Shown: positions 12,225 through 22,000, counted from the first letter of the stretch. The stretch: DNA of 64,000 nucleotides from Pseudomonas sp. LB-090624 (GCF_003205205.1 NZ_QJRL01000001.1:310001-374000), one strand, 5' to 3'. The notes: generated by a model from the letters alone, not told the origin. A program made the numbers and translations.

Positions 12225-13553
12225 TCAGCCGAGGCCGTATTTTTTCACTTTGTCGAACAGCGTGGTCTTGGCCATGCCCAGCTCCTGGCTGGCCTGGCTC
12301 AGGTTGCCGCCGGTGCGTTGCAGGGCATCGCTGAGCAGGTTGCGCTCAAACGCTTCTACCGCTTCGGCAAAACCCAGACCCTGGCTGGCGCTTCCGCTGG
12401 GGCCCTTCTTGAAGGCTGGCAGGCCGAGGGCATGGCGCTCGGCGACGTTGCGCAATTCACGCACGTTGCCTGGCCAGTCATGGGCCATCAGGCGTGAAAG
12501 GGTCTGGCTGTCCAGCGTCGGTGTTTCGCGGTCGAAGCGCAGGGCCGACTGCTGCAGGAAATGTTCGAACAGTTGCAGGATATCTTCGCGGCGCTCGCGC
12601 AGTGGCGGCAGCTCCAGGGTTACCACGTTCAGCCGGTAGTACAGGTCGCTGCGGAACTGGCCGCTCTGGCCCAAGCTGTCGAGGTCGGCTTTGGTCGCGG
12701 CGATGACCCGGCAGTCCACCGGGATGCTCTGGTTCGAGCCCAGGCGCTCCAGGGTGCGCTCCTGTAACACGCGCAGCAGCTTGATCTGCAGGTTGATCGG
12801 CATGCTTTCCACTTCATCGAGGAACAGCGTGCCGCCATTGGCATGTTCGATCTTGCCGATGCGGCGCTTGCCGGCACCTGTGAAGGCATTGGCTTCGTGG
12901 CCGAAAATCTCGCTCTCGAACAGGTTTTCCGGCAGGCCACCGCAGTTCAGCGCCACGAATGGCTGCCCCTGGCGGCGGCTGAAGTCGTGCAGGCAGCGGG
13001 CGACCAGTTCCTTGCCGGTGCCGGTCTCGCCTTCAATCAGTACGTTGGCCGAGGTGTCGGCGACGTTGGCGATCAGTTCGCGCAGGTGCTCCATGGCTGG
13101 CGAACGGCCAATGATGCGCCCCTCCAGGCTGCTCTGTTCGGCGAGCTGACGGCGCAGGGCAAGCACCTCGCGTGACAGCCCGCGTTGTTCCAGAGCGCGG
13201 CGCACCACGTCGACCAGGCGCTCGGGAGAGAACGGTTTTTCCATGAAGTCATAGGCGCCGTTGCGCATGGCGCCGACCGCCATGTCGATATCACCGTGGC
13301 CGGTAATCAGTACCACCGGCAGGCTCCGGTCGCGGGCCTTGAGGCGGTTCAGCAGCTCCAGACCATCGATGCCCGGCAGGCGAATATCACTCACGACAAT
13401 CCCGGCGAAATCGTCGCCGATGCGCTCCAGCGCCTGTTCGGCACTGCCCACGCCTTCGCAGGCGATGTCTTCCAGGGCCAACGCCTGTTGGCAGCCGAGC
13501 AGCACATGCGGGTCGTCTTCGACGATCAGGACAGTAAGAGGCGCTTGGTTCAT
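12225..13553 (-). CDS. aauR: AauR, sigma-54-dependent response regulator for acidic amino acid uptake
   Basis: A 442-residue NtrC/DctD-family regulator: receiver domain with phospho-acceptor Asp56 (VVSDIRLPG), AAA+ domain (GETGTGKE, GGTLFLDEVESMP, sensor RLNVVTLELPPLRER), and a Fis-type C-terminal helix-turn-helix (LSQASQELGMAKTTLFDKVKK). In P. putida AauR works with AauS to activate the Asp/Glu transporter and glutaminase/asparaginase genes through sigma-54. Its ATG overlaps the aauS stop by 4 bases (translational coupling). Odd point: the sigma-54 contact loop reads NAFTGA rather than GAFTGA. Context (aat genes beside it, AauR-type palindromes upstream of aatJ) makes the assignment strong. 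Confidence 0.93.
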   Translation of the reverse strand: MNQAPLTVLIVEDDPHVLLGCQQALALEDIACEGVGSAEQALERIGDDFAGIVVSDIRLPGIDGLELLNRLKARDRSLPVVLITGHGDIDMAVGAMRNGAYDFMEKPFSPERLVDVVRRALEQRGLSREVLALRRQLAEQSSLEGRIIGRSPAMEHLRELIANVADTSANVLIEGETGTGKELVARCLHDFSRRQGQPFVALNCGGLPENLFESEIFGHEANAFTGAGKRRIGKIEHANGGTLFLDEVESMPINLQIKLLRVLQERTLERLGSNQSIPVDCRVIAATKADLDSLGQSGQFRSDLYYRLNVVTLELPPLRERREDILQLFEHFLQQSALRFDRETPTLDSQTLSRLMAHDWPGNVRELRNVAERHALGLPAFKKGPSGSASQGLGFAEAVEAFERNLLSDALQRTGGNLSQASQELGMAKTTLFDKVKKYGLG

Positions 13554-15457
13554 GGTTGCTCTGCCGATTCGGTAGGGGGAGAAACCAGCGGCAGGGCCAG
13601 GACGAAGGCCGTGCCGCCAGTGGCGGGGTGCTCGACGTTGAGGCTGCCCTTGGCGGCGGCAGCGAGGCTTGCCGACAAGGTCAGGCCCAGGCCCAGGCCG
13701 TGTTCGCCCGGTTTGGTGGTGAAGAAAGGTTCGAACAAGTGCTTGCGTGCCTCGGCGTCGATACCGTGGCCATTGTCGCGTACTTGCAGGCGGTACTTGT
13801 CACCCTGCAATTCGCCCTCGAGCCACAGCTCGGGCAGCGGTTGCGCGGCCATGGCGTCGAGGGCATTGCCGATCAGGTTGACCAGAATCTGCTCCAGGCG
13901 GGTCTGGTCGATCGCCAGTTGCTGGTCGTCGAAATGCGGGTGCAACTGCAAACGGCAGGCGCTGATGCGGTTGGCCAGTACCTGCAACGTGGCTTCTACC
14001 GCCTTGGCCAGCGACGCCTGGCCGCTGTCGTCGCCGCGTCGGGCGAACGAGCGCAGGCTGGCGGTAATGCGGCCCATACGGTCGATCAGGTCGTTCATCG
14101 TGCGCAGGTTGGTGCTGGCGGTTTCCAGTGCCCCGCGCTCGAGGAAGCGCACGGTATTGCCTGACAAGGTGCGCAGCGCGGCCAGTGGCTGGTTCAGCTC
14201 ATGGGCAATGCTGGTGGACATCTGCCCGATAGCGGCCAGTTTGCCGGCCTGTACCAGTTCATCCTGGGCGTGGCGCAGGGTCTGCTCGGCATGCCGGCGC
14301 TCGCGAATTTGGCCTTTCAGGCGTTCGTTGCTGGCGCGCAGGTCAGCGGTGCGTTCGGTAATCCGCCGCTCCAGCTGGCTGTTGGCTTCTTCCAGCGCCT
14401 CGCGTGCCGCCAGCCGGGTGGCGATGACCTTGCGCCGCTCGTTCCAGGCGATGCCGAGGATGGCCAGCAGGGCGAAAGCCACCCCCACCAGAATGCCTTG
14501 CACCATGGACTCGCGGCGCAAATCCTGCAGCGGGGTCAGCAGGGTGAAGTGCCACGGTGTATCGGCCAGCCGCCGCGTCTGTGCCAGGTAGGCAACTTCA
14601 TGGGGTTTGCCCTGGGCCGTTTCGCTGTTGGCCGGGAAGGTCAGTTTTTCCACGCCATCGGCCAGGGTTTCCCGGCCCAGGGGCTGCAGCTCGTTCAGTG
14701 GCCACCAGTAGTATTGCAGGCTGCGCGCCAGGCGCTCCTTGATTTGCGGGGTCAACGGGCGCACCGACTTGAGGCGCCGGGCCGGGTCGCTGGAAAGAAT
14801 GATGATGCCATTCTCGTCACTGACGAACGCCTCCAGGCGCGCACGCTGCCAGCGCTCCTCAAGCGTGTCCAGGCGCACCTTGATCACTGCCACGCCAATG
14901 ATCTTGCCGTGTTCTTCCAGGCCATGGGCAAGGTAGTAGCCGGCTTCGCCAGTGGTGCTGCCAATGCCGTAAAAACGCCCGGGTTCACCGCGCACGGCAG
15001 TCTGGAAGTACGCGCGGAACGACAGGTCCTCACCCAGGAACGAATCGGCATCGCGCCAGTTGCTGGTGGCCTGGACCCGGCCATTGGTATCGAGGACGAA
15101 GATGGCCCGGCTGCGGCTGCGCCGGTTCAGGCCCTCAAGGTATTCGTTGACCGTCTGGCGCGAGCCGCCGTCCGGGTCGGTAAGCAGGTGCGAGACGCTG
15201 TCTTCCAGCTCCAGCAGGCTCGGCAGGTAGGTGTACTTGCTGATCTCGCTTTCCACCGTGCGCGCGTGCAGCTCCAGCTGGCGTTCGCCGTTTTCGCTGA
15301 GCGTGCGGATGCCATTGTTTTCGCTGATCAGGTAGCCAGCCACCCCAAGACCGACCATCAGCAGGATGACCAGTGGTGGCAATAGCAATTGGCGGAGCAG
15401 GCGGGATTTCACGGCAGGCTTGGCAGGGAGAAGAAGCGAAGGGTCGCATTTCATCAC
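13550..15457 (-). CDS. aauS: AauS, sensor histidine kinase for acidic amino acids
   Basis: A 635-residue DctB-like kinase. Two membrane helices (about 24-45 and 318-338) flank a large periplasmic sensor region, which probably senses Asp/Glu directly. A cytoplasmic coiled coil (about 343-398) leads to the dimerisation/H box (His419 in SIAHELNQPL) and an HATPase domain (NLIGNALDAM, DNGHGID, GLGLGLTLS). The frame opens at GTG 15457 and is followed at once by ATG 15454; AAGG lies eight bases before the ATG, so 15454 is the likelier start. A 69-bp spacer with a hairpin separates it from aatP. Confidence 0.92.
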   Translation of the reverse strand: MMKCDPSLLLPAKPAVKSRLLRQLLLPPLVILLMVGLGVAGYLISENNGIRTLSENGERQLELHARTVESEISKYTYLPSLLELEDSVSHLLTDPDGGSRQTVNEYLEGLNRRSRSRAIFVLDTNGRVQATSNWRDADSFLGEDLSFRAYFQTAVRGEPGRFYGIGSTTGEAGYYLAHGLEEHGKIIGVAVIKVRLDTLEERWQRARLEAFVSDENGIIILSSDPARRLKSVRPLTPQIKERLARSLQYYWWPLNELQPLGRETLADGVEKLTFPANSETAQGKPHEVAYLAQTRRLADTPWHFTLLTPLQDLRRESMVQGILVGVAFALLAILGIAWNERRKVIATRLAAREALEEANSQLERRITERTADLRASNERLKGQIRERRHAEQTLRHAQDELVQAGKLAAIGQMSTSIAHELNQPLAALRTLSGNTVRFLERGALETASTNLRTMNDLIDRMGRITASLRSFARRGDDSGQASLAKAVEATLQVLANRISACRLQLHPHFDDQQLAIDQTRLEQILVNLIGNALDAMAAQPLPELWLEGELQGDKYRLQVRDNGHGIDAEARKHLFEPFFTTKPGEHGLGLGLTLSASLAAAAKGSLNVEHPATGGTAFVLALPLVSPPTESAEQP

Positions 15458-15482
15458 AGTGGCCTTGTCACGACCAGCGCCT

Positions 15483-15499
15483 GCTGCCCGAAGGGCAGC
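15483..15499. terminator. Hairpin between aatP and aauS
   Basis: Perfect 7-bp stem GCTGCCC / GGGCAGC with a GAA loop, extendable by outer CGCC/GGCG pairs across a bulge. It has no T-run. It may reduce readthrough from the highly induced aat operon into aauSR. Confidence 0.5.
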
Positions 15500-15526
15500 G
15501 GCGCCGACCGATCCAGTGATGCAAAA

Positions 15527-16261
15527 TCAGTGTTGCAGGATCTTGCTAAGGAAGTGCTGGGTACGTTCGTGGCGGGCGCTCGGGTCGCCGAAGAACGCTT
15601 CCTTCTGGCAGTCCTCGATGATATTGCCCTTGTCCATGAAGATCACGCGGTTGGCCACTTTGCGGGCGAAGCCCATTTCGTGGGTCACACACATCATGGT
15701 CATGCCTTCATGGGCCAGTTCGACCATCACGTCGAGTACTTCGTTGACCATTTCCGGGTCCAGCGCCGAGGTTGGTTCGTCGAACAGCATGACGATTGGG
15801 TCCATCGACAGGGCCCGGGCGATAGCCACGCGCTGCTGCTGGCCGCCTGACAACTGGCCAGGATGCTTCTTGGCGTGGGCGCTTAGGCCGACGCGGTCGA
15901 GCAGGGCCAGGCCCTTCTTGGTCGCTTCCGCCTCGCTGCGGCCCAGCACCTTGCGCTGGGCGATGGTCAGGTTTTCGGTGATCGTCAGGTGTGGAAACAG
16001 CTCGAAGTGCTGAAACACCATGCCGACCCGCGAGCGCAGCTTGGGCAGGTTGGTCTTCGGGTCGGCGATCGAGGTGCCATCAACCACGATGTCGCCCTTC
16101 TGGAACGGCTCCAGCGCGTTGACGCATTTGATCAGGGTGGATTTGCCCGAGCCCGACGGACCGCAGACCACTACCACCTCACCCTTCTTCACTTCGGTGG
16201 TGCAGTCGGTGAGCACCTGGAAGTCGCCGTACCACTTGTTGACGTTCTTGATGGAAATCAT
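15527..16261 (-). CDS. aatP: AatP, ATP-binding subunit of the Asp/Glu ABC importer
   Basis: A 244-residue polar amino acid ABC ATPase (GltL/GlnQ class). Walker [11 protein letters not shown]-loop [12 protein letters not shown], signature LSGGQQQR, Walker [15 protein letters not shown] and the switch His in [12 protein letters not shown] are all intact. The ATG at 16261 overlaps the aatM stop (ATGA), which fixes the start against an upstream in-frame Met at 16297. It energises uptake of glutamate/aspartate with AatQ and AatM in the inner membrane. Confidence 0.94.
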   Translation of the reverse strand: MISIKNVNKWYGDFQVLTDCTTEVKKGEVVVVCGPSGSGKSTLIKCVNALEPFQKGDIVVDGTSIADPKTNLPKLRSRVGMVFQHFELFPHLTITENLTIAQRKVLGRSEAEATKKGLALLDRVGLSAHAKKHPGQLSGGQQQRVAIARALSMDPIVMLFDEPTSALDPEMVNEVLDVMVELAHEGMTMMCVTHEMGFARKVANRVIFMDKGNIIEDCQKEAFFGDPSARHERTQHFLSKILQH

Positions 16262-16929
16262 ACGGTGATCCTTTTTTGCAGGCGCTTGACCAGCCACGAA
16301 GCGGAGAAGCTGATGATGAAGTACACGACACCGGCGAAGATCAGGAACTCATGGGAGCGCCCGATAATGTCGCCGTTGGAGCGTGCCGAGTTGAGGAAGT
16401 CCACCAGGCCCACTGTGTACACCAGCGAGGTATCCTGGAACAGGATGATGCTCTGCTGCAGCAGCAGCGGGGTCATCTTGCGGAAGGCCTGGGGCAGAAT
16501 GATCAGGCGCATGGTCTGGCCGTAGGTCATGCCCAGGGCTTGTGCGGCGCCCATCTGGCCCTTGGAGATCGACTGCACGCCTGCGCGGACGATTTCGCAG
16601 AAGTAGGCGGCCTCGAACATCATGAACGCCACCACGCACGAGGTGAAGGCACCCACCGGGGTGTCCTCGCCGGTGATCCAGCGCAGCACGAACGGCACCG
16701 CCAGGTAGAACCAGGTGATGACCAGCAGCAGCGGGATCGAGCGGAAGTAGTTGACGTAGGCACCGGCCACGCGCGACAGCAGCTTGTTCGATGACAGGCG
16801 CATCAGGGCCAGGATGGTGCCCAGCACGATACCGCCTACCACGCCCATGACCATCAGTTGCAGGGTCATGAGCATGCCTTCCCACAGCGCCGGCAGGGCA
16901 GGGATGATTTCGCTGAAGTCCATTTCCAT
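16258..16929 (-). CDS. aatM: AatM, permease subunit of the Asp/Glu ABC importer
   Basis: A 223-residue HisM/GltK-type permease with five hydrophobic segments. The cytoplasmic coupling motif is present ([25 protein letters not shown]). It follows aatQ with no gap and overlaps aatP by 4 bases, so the three cytoplasmic-membrane components are translationally coupled. Confidence 0.93.
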   Translation of the reverse strand: MEMDFSEIIPALPALWEGMLMTLQLMVMGVVGGIVLGTILALMRLSSNKLLSRVAGAYVNYFRSIPLLLVITWFYLAVPFVLRWITGEDTPVGAFTSCVVAFMMFEAAYFCEIVRAGVQSISKGQMGAAQALGMTYGQTMRLIILPQAFRKMTPLLLQQSIILFQDTSLVYTVGLVDFLNSARSNGDIIGRSHEFLIFAGVVYFIISFSASWLVKRLQKRITV

Positions 16930-17676
16930 TTACTTGCCCCCCACGGAGATCAGGCCAGGCACGGCGACTTTCTTCTCGACCATGCGCATCAGCAGCATCA
17001 GGCCCATGTTCAGGGTGAAGTAGATCAGCGTGGCCAGGGTGAAGGCCTCGAACAGGTTCGCGGAGAACTCGGCGGTCTGCTTGGTCTGGGCCAGCAGTTC
17101 CATCAAGCCGATCAGCGACGCTACCGAAGAGTTCTTGAACACGTTCAGGAATTCCGAAGTGAGCGGCGGAATGATGATCCGGTAGGCTTGCGGCAACAGC
17201 ACGTTGGTGTAGATCTGCGGCAGGCTGAAGCCCATGGCCCGGGCGGCGGCTTCCTGGCCGCGTGGCAGGGCCTGGATGCCGGTGCGCACCTGCTCGCACA
17301 CGCGGGCGGCGGTGAACAGGCCCAGGCAGATGACCACGCTGATCAGTGCCGAGGTGGTCGGGTTGAGGTCCTGCTTGAACCATTCCTGCAGCCCTTCGGG
17401 CAGCAGGTCCGGCACCAGGAAGTACCAGATGAACAGCTGCACCAGCAGCGGCACGTTGCGGAACAGCTCCACGTAGGCGGTGGCGATACCCGATACCAGA
17501 CGGTTGGGCACGGTACGCATGACGCCCAGCACCGACCCCAGCAGCAAGGCAATGATCCAGGCGGAAATGGCGATGGCGATCGTCCAGCCCAGACCGGTGA
17601 CGTACCAGTCCAGATAGGTCTCGCTGCCGACGCCGGTGGACTTGAAGAACACGCCCCAGTCCCAGTTGTAATTCAT
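16930..17676 (-). CDS. aatQ: AatQ, permease subunit of the Asp/Glu ABC importer
   Basis: A 248-residue GltJ-type permease with the coupling motif GQEAAARAMGFSLPQIYTNVLLPQA and several membrane segments (IAIAISAWIIALLLGSVLG, LISVVICLGLFTAARVCEQ and others). It is the partner of AatM in the heteromeric channel. It is separated from aatJ by 146 bases that hold a long hairpin, a usual arrangement that lets the binding protein be made in excess. Confidence 0.93.
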   Translation of the reverse strand: MNYNWDWGVFFKSTGVGSETYLDWYVTGLGWTIAIAISAWIIALLLGSVLGVMRTVPNRLVSGIATAYVELFRNVPLLVQLFIWYFLVPDLLPEGLQEWFKQDLNPTTSALISVVICLGLFTAARVCEQVRTGIQALPRGQEAAARAMGFSLPQIYTNVLLPQAYRIIIPPLTSEFLNVFKNSSVASLIGLMELLAQTKQTAEFSANLFEAFTLATLIYFTLNMGLMLLMRMVEKKVAVPGLISVGGK

Positions 17677-17718
17677 CGGGATTTCCCCTCAGACGGTTGT
17701 TTCACGGGCACCTTCGAG

Positions 17719-17747
17719 CATCCGGGGGCGCTGGGCGCCCTCGGATG
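17719..17747 (-). terminator. Long hairpin between aatJ and aatQ (attenuator/mRNA stabiliser)
   Basis: On the minus strand arms CATCCG-A-GGGCGC and GCGCCC-C-CGGATG face each other across a CCA loop: 12 paired bases with one internal mismatch. No T-run follows, so complete termination is unlikely. The position, after the periplasmic binding-protein gene and before the permease genes, fits partial termination or protection of the aatJ mRNA 3' end. Confidence 0.6.
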
Positions 17748-17822
17748 AAAGGGTAGACACTAATGCGTGGCCTGTCGGTTGAATCGTGTGCGGATGCGCA
17801 CCAGGCCACTATTAACCGGGGA

Positions 17823-18740
17823 TCAGGACTTCTTCTCGTCCGCCGCCTTGTCGGTCGGCTCGGCGATCAGTTTCTTCAGCTCGTCGCTCATCGGGAACTG
17901 GAGGTTCAGGCCCTTTGGTGGAATCGGCTGCTGGAACCACTTGTCGTAGCTCTTGTTGACTTCGCCCGACTTGAAGTAACCGACGATGGCGTCATCGACC
18001 GCTTTCTTGAAGGCCGCGTCATCCTTGCGCACCATGCAGCCGTAGATTTCGTACGACTGAGGAGTACCGGTGATGACCCAGTCCGCCGGCTTGCGGGCCT
18101 TGGCCATTTCGCCGGCGAGCAGGGCGTCGTCCATCATGAAGGCCACGGCGCGGCCGCTTTCGAGCATGTTGAAGGCTTCACCGTGGTCCTTGGCGGAAAT
18201 CACGTTCATCTTCATCTGCTTGTCGGCGTTCATCGCCTTGAGCAGGCGCTCGGAGGTGGTACCTGCGGTGGTCACCACGTTCTTGCCGGCCAGGTCCGGG
18301 AAGTCCTTGTAAGCAGGCTGACCGTCCTTGACCTTGGTCAGCAGGCGGGTACCGACTTCAAAGATACCGACCGAGAAGCCAACTTGCTGCTGGCGCTCGA
18401 CGTTGTTGGTGGTGGAGCCGCACTCCAGGTCGACGGTGCCGTTCTGCACCAGCGGGATGCGGGTCTGGGAGGTGACGAGGTTGTACTTGACCTTGATGTC
18501 GGTACCCAGTTGCTTCTTCAGGGCATCGACGACAGCCAGCTGGATGTCATGCGAATAACCCACGGGCTCGGGCTTGCCGGCCAGGTAGGAAAACGGGATG
18601 GAGGAGTCGCGATGGCCCAGGGTGATGGTGCCCGAATCCTTGATCTTCTTCAGGGTGCCGGTCAGTTCTTCGGCCATGGCCGGCGAAGCGATCACAGCGG
18701 CCGCGATGGCGGCGCCCAGCAATTGACGAACGATACGCAT
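17823..18740 (-). CDS. aatJ: AatJ, periplasmic Asp/Glu-binding protein
   Basis: A 305-residue family 3 solute-binding protein with a signal peptide (MRIVRQLLGAAIAAAVIASP, then AMA before EELTG). Typical GltI-like segments are DSGTITLGHRDSSIPFSYL, GYSHDIQLAVVDALKKQLG, ECGSTTNNVERQQQVGFS and AFMMDDALLAG. It captures glutamate/aspartate for AatQMP. The start at 18740 has a GAGGAAAATTTG site upstream and begins the signal peptide; the longer frame to 18932 covers the promoter region. Expression is predicted from the sigma-54 promoter at 18844-18858 under AauR, with a possible Crc/Hfq site near the RBS. Confidence 0.94.
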   Translation of the reverse strand: MRIVRQLLGAAIAAAVIASPAMAEELTGTLKKIKDSGTITLGHRDSSIPFSYLAGKPEPVGYSHDIQLAVVDALKKQLGTDIKVKYNLVTSQTRIPLVQNGTVDLECGSTTNNVERQQQVGFSVGIFEVGTRLLTKVKDGQPAYKDFPDLAGKNVVTTAGTTSERLLKAMNADKQMKMNVISAKDHGEAFNMLESGRAVAFMMDDALLAGEMAKARKPADWVITGTPQSYEIYGCMVRKDDAAFKKAVDDAIVGYFKSGEVNKSYDKWFQQPIPPKGLNLQFPMSDELKKLIAEPTDKAADEKKS

Positions 18741-18758
18741 CAAATTTTCCTCGACGTG

Positions 18759-18770
18759 TTTGTTTTTTTT
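18759..18770 (-). promoter_or_regulatory. Crc/Hfq-like A-rich motif in the aatJ leader
   Basis: The minus strand reads a run of eight A followed by CAAA, immediately upstream of the aatJ ribosome binding site. This fits the AANAANAA Hfq/Crc translational-repression motif of pseudomonads. Prediction only. Confidence 0.4.
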
Positions 18771-18843
18771 ATGGAGCCGTTGGCGGACTCTTTCGTTCAA
18801 CGAATACAACAAGAAGCGGGTGCATTCGGCTACCAAGTGTAGA

Positions 18844-18858
18844 GCATGACTCGTGCCA
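18844..18858 (-). promoter_or_regulatory. Sigma-54 promoter of aatJ
   Basis: The minus strand reads TGGCACGAGTCATGC: invariant GG and GC separated by exactly 10 bases, close to consensus TGGCACG-N4-TTGC. The predicted start of transcription is near 18832, giving a leader of about 90 bases before the aatJ ATG. The presence of AauR, a sigma-54 activator, in the same cluster strengthens the call. Confidence 0.85.
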
Positions 18859-18924
18859 AGCCCCGCTGTCGACCTTAAACCACCTGTATTGCTCGCACTT
18901 GACAGTCTCGAGCGCGCTCTGGAG

Positions 18925-18938
18925 TTCGCCATACCGAA
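18925..18938. promoter_or_regulatory. AauR-type palindrome, promoter-proximal
   Basis: TTCGC-CATA-CCGAA, one mismatch from the reported AauR motif TTCGG-N4-CCGAA. It is centred about 100 bp upstream of the predicted aatJ start, as expected for a sigma-54 enhancer element, and lies 31 bp (three helical turns) from the perfect copy at 18956-18969. Confidence 0.7.
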
Positions 18939-18955
18939 TAAATAACGTTTGCACG

Positions 18956-18969
18956 TTCGGTTATCCGAA
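18956..18969. promoter_or_regulatory. AauR-type palindrome, distal, perfect match
   Basis: TTCGG-TTAT-CCGAA matches the AauR binding motif exactly and is extended by flanking ACG/CGT into a longer dyad. It is centred about 131 bp upstream of the predicted aatJ start and about 110 bp upstream of the divergent NEL gene start, so it could in principle influence both. Confidence 0.82.
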
Positions 18970-19071
18970 CGTAAGCAGACACACCTTCAGGCACCGGCTG
19001 CGGTAACTATGCAGTGCGTGGCAAGGCCCCAGACGTAGTGTGATCTTCTCTTTGCCTGGAGAATTTCACAG

Positions 19072-22000
19072 ATGCCACCGCCCCCGTCCCCGAGCGATTC
19101 CATCGACAGCCTGATCGCCCAAAACCTGCCTGGATGGATAGTCGACCACGCCCAGCCGGAACGGCTCGATGCGCTACGTAACGCCCTGCGCCGCCAGGCG
19201 AACTGCAATGCTCGGCTTGGCCCGATCCTCCAGGCCATCCCTTCCTTGCAGGCCTACGCCGCACAGCTGCTCAAGACGAAACTGCGCAAGAGCGGCTTCA
19301 GCAAGCCGGACGTGACGGGCTGGAAGGTGCGGGTCTCGCAGCGGCTGTTGCTGCCCAGCGCTTCGCCTGCCCTGCTGCGGCCCACCTATGTTCGCCGCTC
19401 CAGGCGCTCATTGCTGGAGGCGGCGCTGCATAACTACCATCGCAAGGAAACACGCCCCGGACTGATGCTCAAAGGTGAGCTGGTCGATGGCAGCGGCAAG
19501 CGCCTGTCGATGAGCTTTCAAGCGTTCGCCTCTGCATGTCGAGAGGTCGACGCCGGCGGCAAGTACCAGGCGTTGCTCAAGCACCATTTACAGCCTGAAG
19601 ATGGCCCGCAGGATGCGCCAGGTGAGGCTGTTTCCCGCCTGCACCGGCTGTTGGAGGCGAGTTTCAAGGCCAATTTCGAGGTGGCGATGCGGATCGCTGC
19701 GTTCAAACAGGAAATTGACGAGCGCACGTATTTTTTCCTGTTGCCACAGGTCGCCGAAAAGCCGGTGGTGCCCGCGCTGGTCGGCAGTGTAGTTCCCCGA
19801 CAGTTGTACCTCTTGGGCCGCCCAGTTCAAGGCGTGCTGGCGCTGGAATTGGGCTCTTCAGCTGATGGCCCAGTGGAGTCGGTGGTGCTCTGGATCCCCG
19901 ATGACCCTCGTCAGCCCGTCTCCCGTCATGCCAGCTGGGATGCACTCGACAAGGACCTTGGAAAGCGCTTCCGGGAGCCGGCATATCGTCGCTTTTTCGC
20001 ACGCTTCATTACCGAGCGTGAGCGGATCAATTTCTATCGGGTGCTGAACGAACGGGTCGCACAGGCACAGGCCGCCGACGTGGAACTTGACGCCCGTTCC
20101 GCACCGCTCACCGATACGCCGTTTGTACACCTGCGCCGGCAATACCTCGCCAAGATCAGGGATGACGCCAAAGTGCTCGCCGTGCCCACCGATGTCGAAG
20201 ATGACGAAGACCGCGAAGCGCGCATGCAGGGCTACAAAGAGCTGGGTATGAATTTGCTGAACGTGGCGGGGGCCTTCGTGCCGGTGCTTGGCGAAGTGCT
20301 GTTGGTGGCAAACGCGGTTCAGATTGCTGACGAAGTTTACGAAGGGTACGAAGATTGGCGCATCGGTGATCGCGAAGGGGCGATGAACCACCTTTTCAAT
20401 GTTGCCGAAAACGTCGTGGTCGGTGGGATGATCGCTGCTGGCAGCAAGATTGCCGTGCGCGCCCTTGAGCGTCTGGCCTTCGTGGATGACTTGGCACCCG
20501 TCTGCAACTCCGCCGGCAAGGTCAAGCTCATGGCCACGGATCTGCCGGGTTACGACGCGCAGCCTGTGCGGGGCGTCGGCGCTCAGGAATGGTTATGGCA
20601 CCTCGATGAGGGATGCTATCGGGTGAAGGAGGATCCGCAGGATGGTCGCTCCAGGATCCAGCACCCTGGTCGTCCCGGTGCCTACCGGCCGGTGATCGAG
20701 CAGAATGGCGCCGGCGGCTGGCGCCATGAACTCGAAGCGCCCCAATACTGGGAGGGGCGGGCCAACCTGGTACGCCGGCTGGGTACGCCTCTGGCAGAAA
20801 TACCGGAAGAGGCATGCGACTACCTGCTCCAGGTTACAGGGCTGAGTGAAGCGCAAATTCGCCGGTTGCACGTCGAACACATGGGCGCACCGGCACGGTT
20901 GCTCGATGCCCTTGAGCTCTATCAGGCGCATGAATTACATCCTGACTTCAGCGCGCCGCAGCTGGCGCAGTACGTTGCTGCCAGGCAAGTGCAGCCCAGT
21001 GGCATCGAGCGGATGGTGCAGCGCGCTTTCCCGGGCCTGTCGGCTCGTTGTACGCGTGAGTTGCTTCAGCAATGCAGCGGTGCGCAGCTCGACACGCTCA
21101 GTAGCGCGCAGCGGATCCCTCTGGCATTGGCCGAGCGCGCACGCTGGTCACTGCGCGAAAGCCGCCTGGACAGGGCCTGTGCGGGTTTGTATCTGCCGCG
21201 TTGCGTCAACCCCGACACTGAACGCCTGGCTTTGGGCTTGCTGAAGCGTCAGCTGAACTGGCCGGACGCCCTGCGTATCGAACTGCGCGAAGGTAGCCCG
21301 AGTGGAAGATATCTGGCTGGCGTCGGCGCCGAGACTGCGCACGATGTACGGTACATCGTGCGCCACAGCGACGGCTACCGCGCTGCCGGTCAAGGCACAT
21401 CCGGCCCTTATCTGGCGGCACTGTTGGCTGCCCTGGACGAGGCGCAGACAGCCGATCTCGGCAATGCTGCTGCCAGCCCAGGCACCTTGGGCTCGTTGCT
21501 GATCGAGGCCGCTGCCGGTGATCGCACCCAAGCGGCTGAGTTGTGTGGCATGCGCCGACTGGGCGTTGGCCTGCGACCCCCGACCCGGTTCGGGGATGGG
21601 CGTATCGGTTATGCCTTGAGTGGGCGAGGTGAGGGCAGTCGGCGTGCCTTGGGGCGTGGTATTCACCAAGTGTTCCCGACAATGACGGACGGGCAGCTGC
21701 AGGCCTATCTGCTCGATCTGATGGAGCGAAGAGTAGGGCTGTGGGAGCACTACAGCCAGCTGACGGGGCAGTTGGCGCGCCTACGGCAGAGCCTGCGCCA
21801 ATGGCGCAGGGATGCCAGTAACCCGCTCGACGCGCTACGCCGCCGTCGGGTCGCAACCGCCGTACGGCGAAGCTGGCGGCGCAAGATAACTGACGAGGCT
21901 GGGGACTACGCGCTGATTATCACCGGGGAACGGGTCGGTAGCCTGCCGGCTTTGCCTGAGGGGGTGAGCTTTGATCATGTAAGACGGCTGATCCTCAGTG

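Noticed and set aside
14201..15385. 394-codon plus-strand frame (also 13185-14591, 38983-40275 minus, 36887-37879 and others)
   Set aside because: All mirror well-supported genes (aauS, aauR, argG, pyrC) in other frames.
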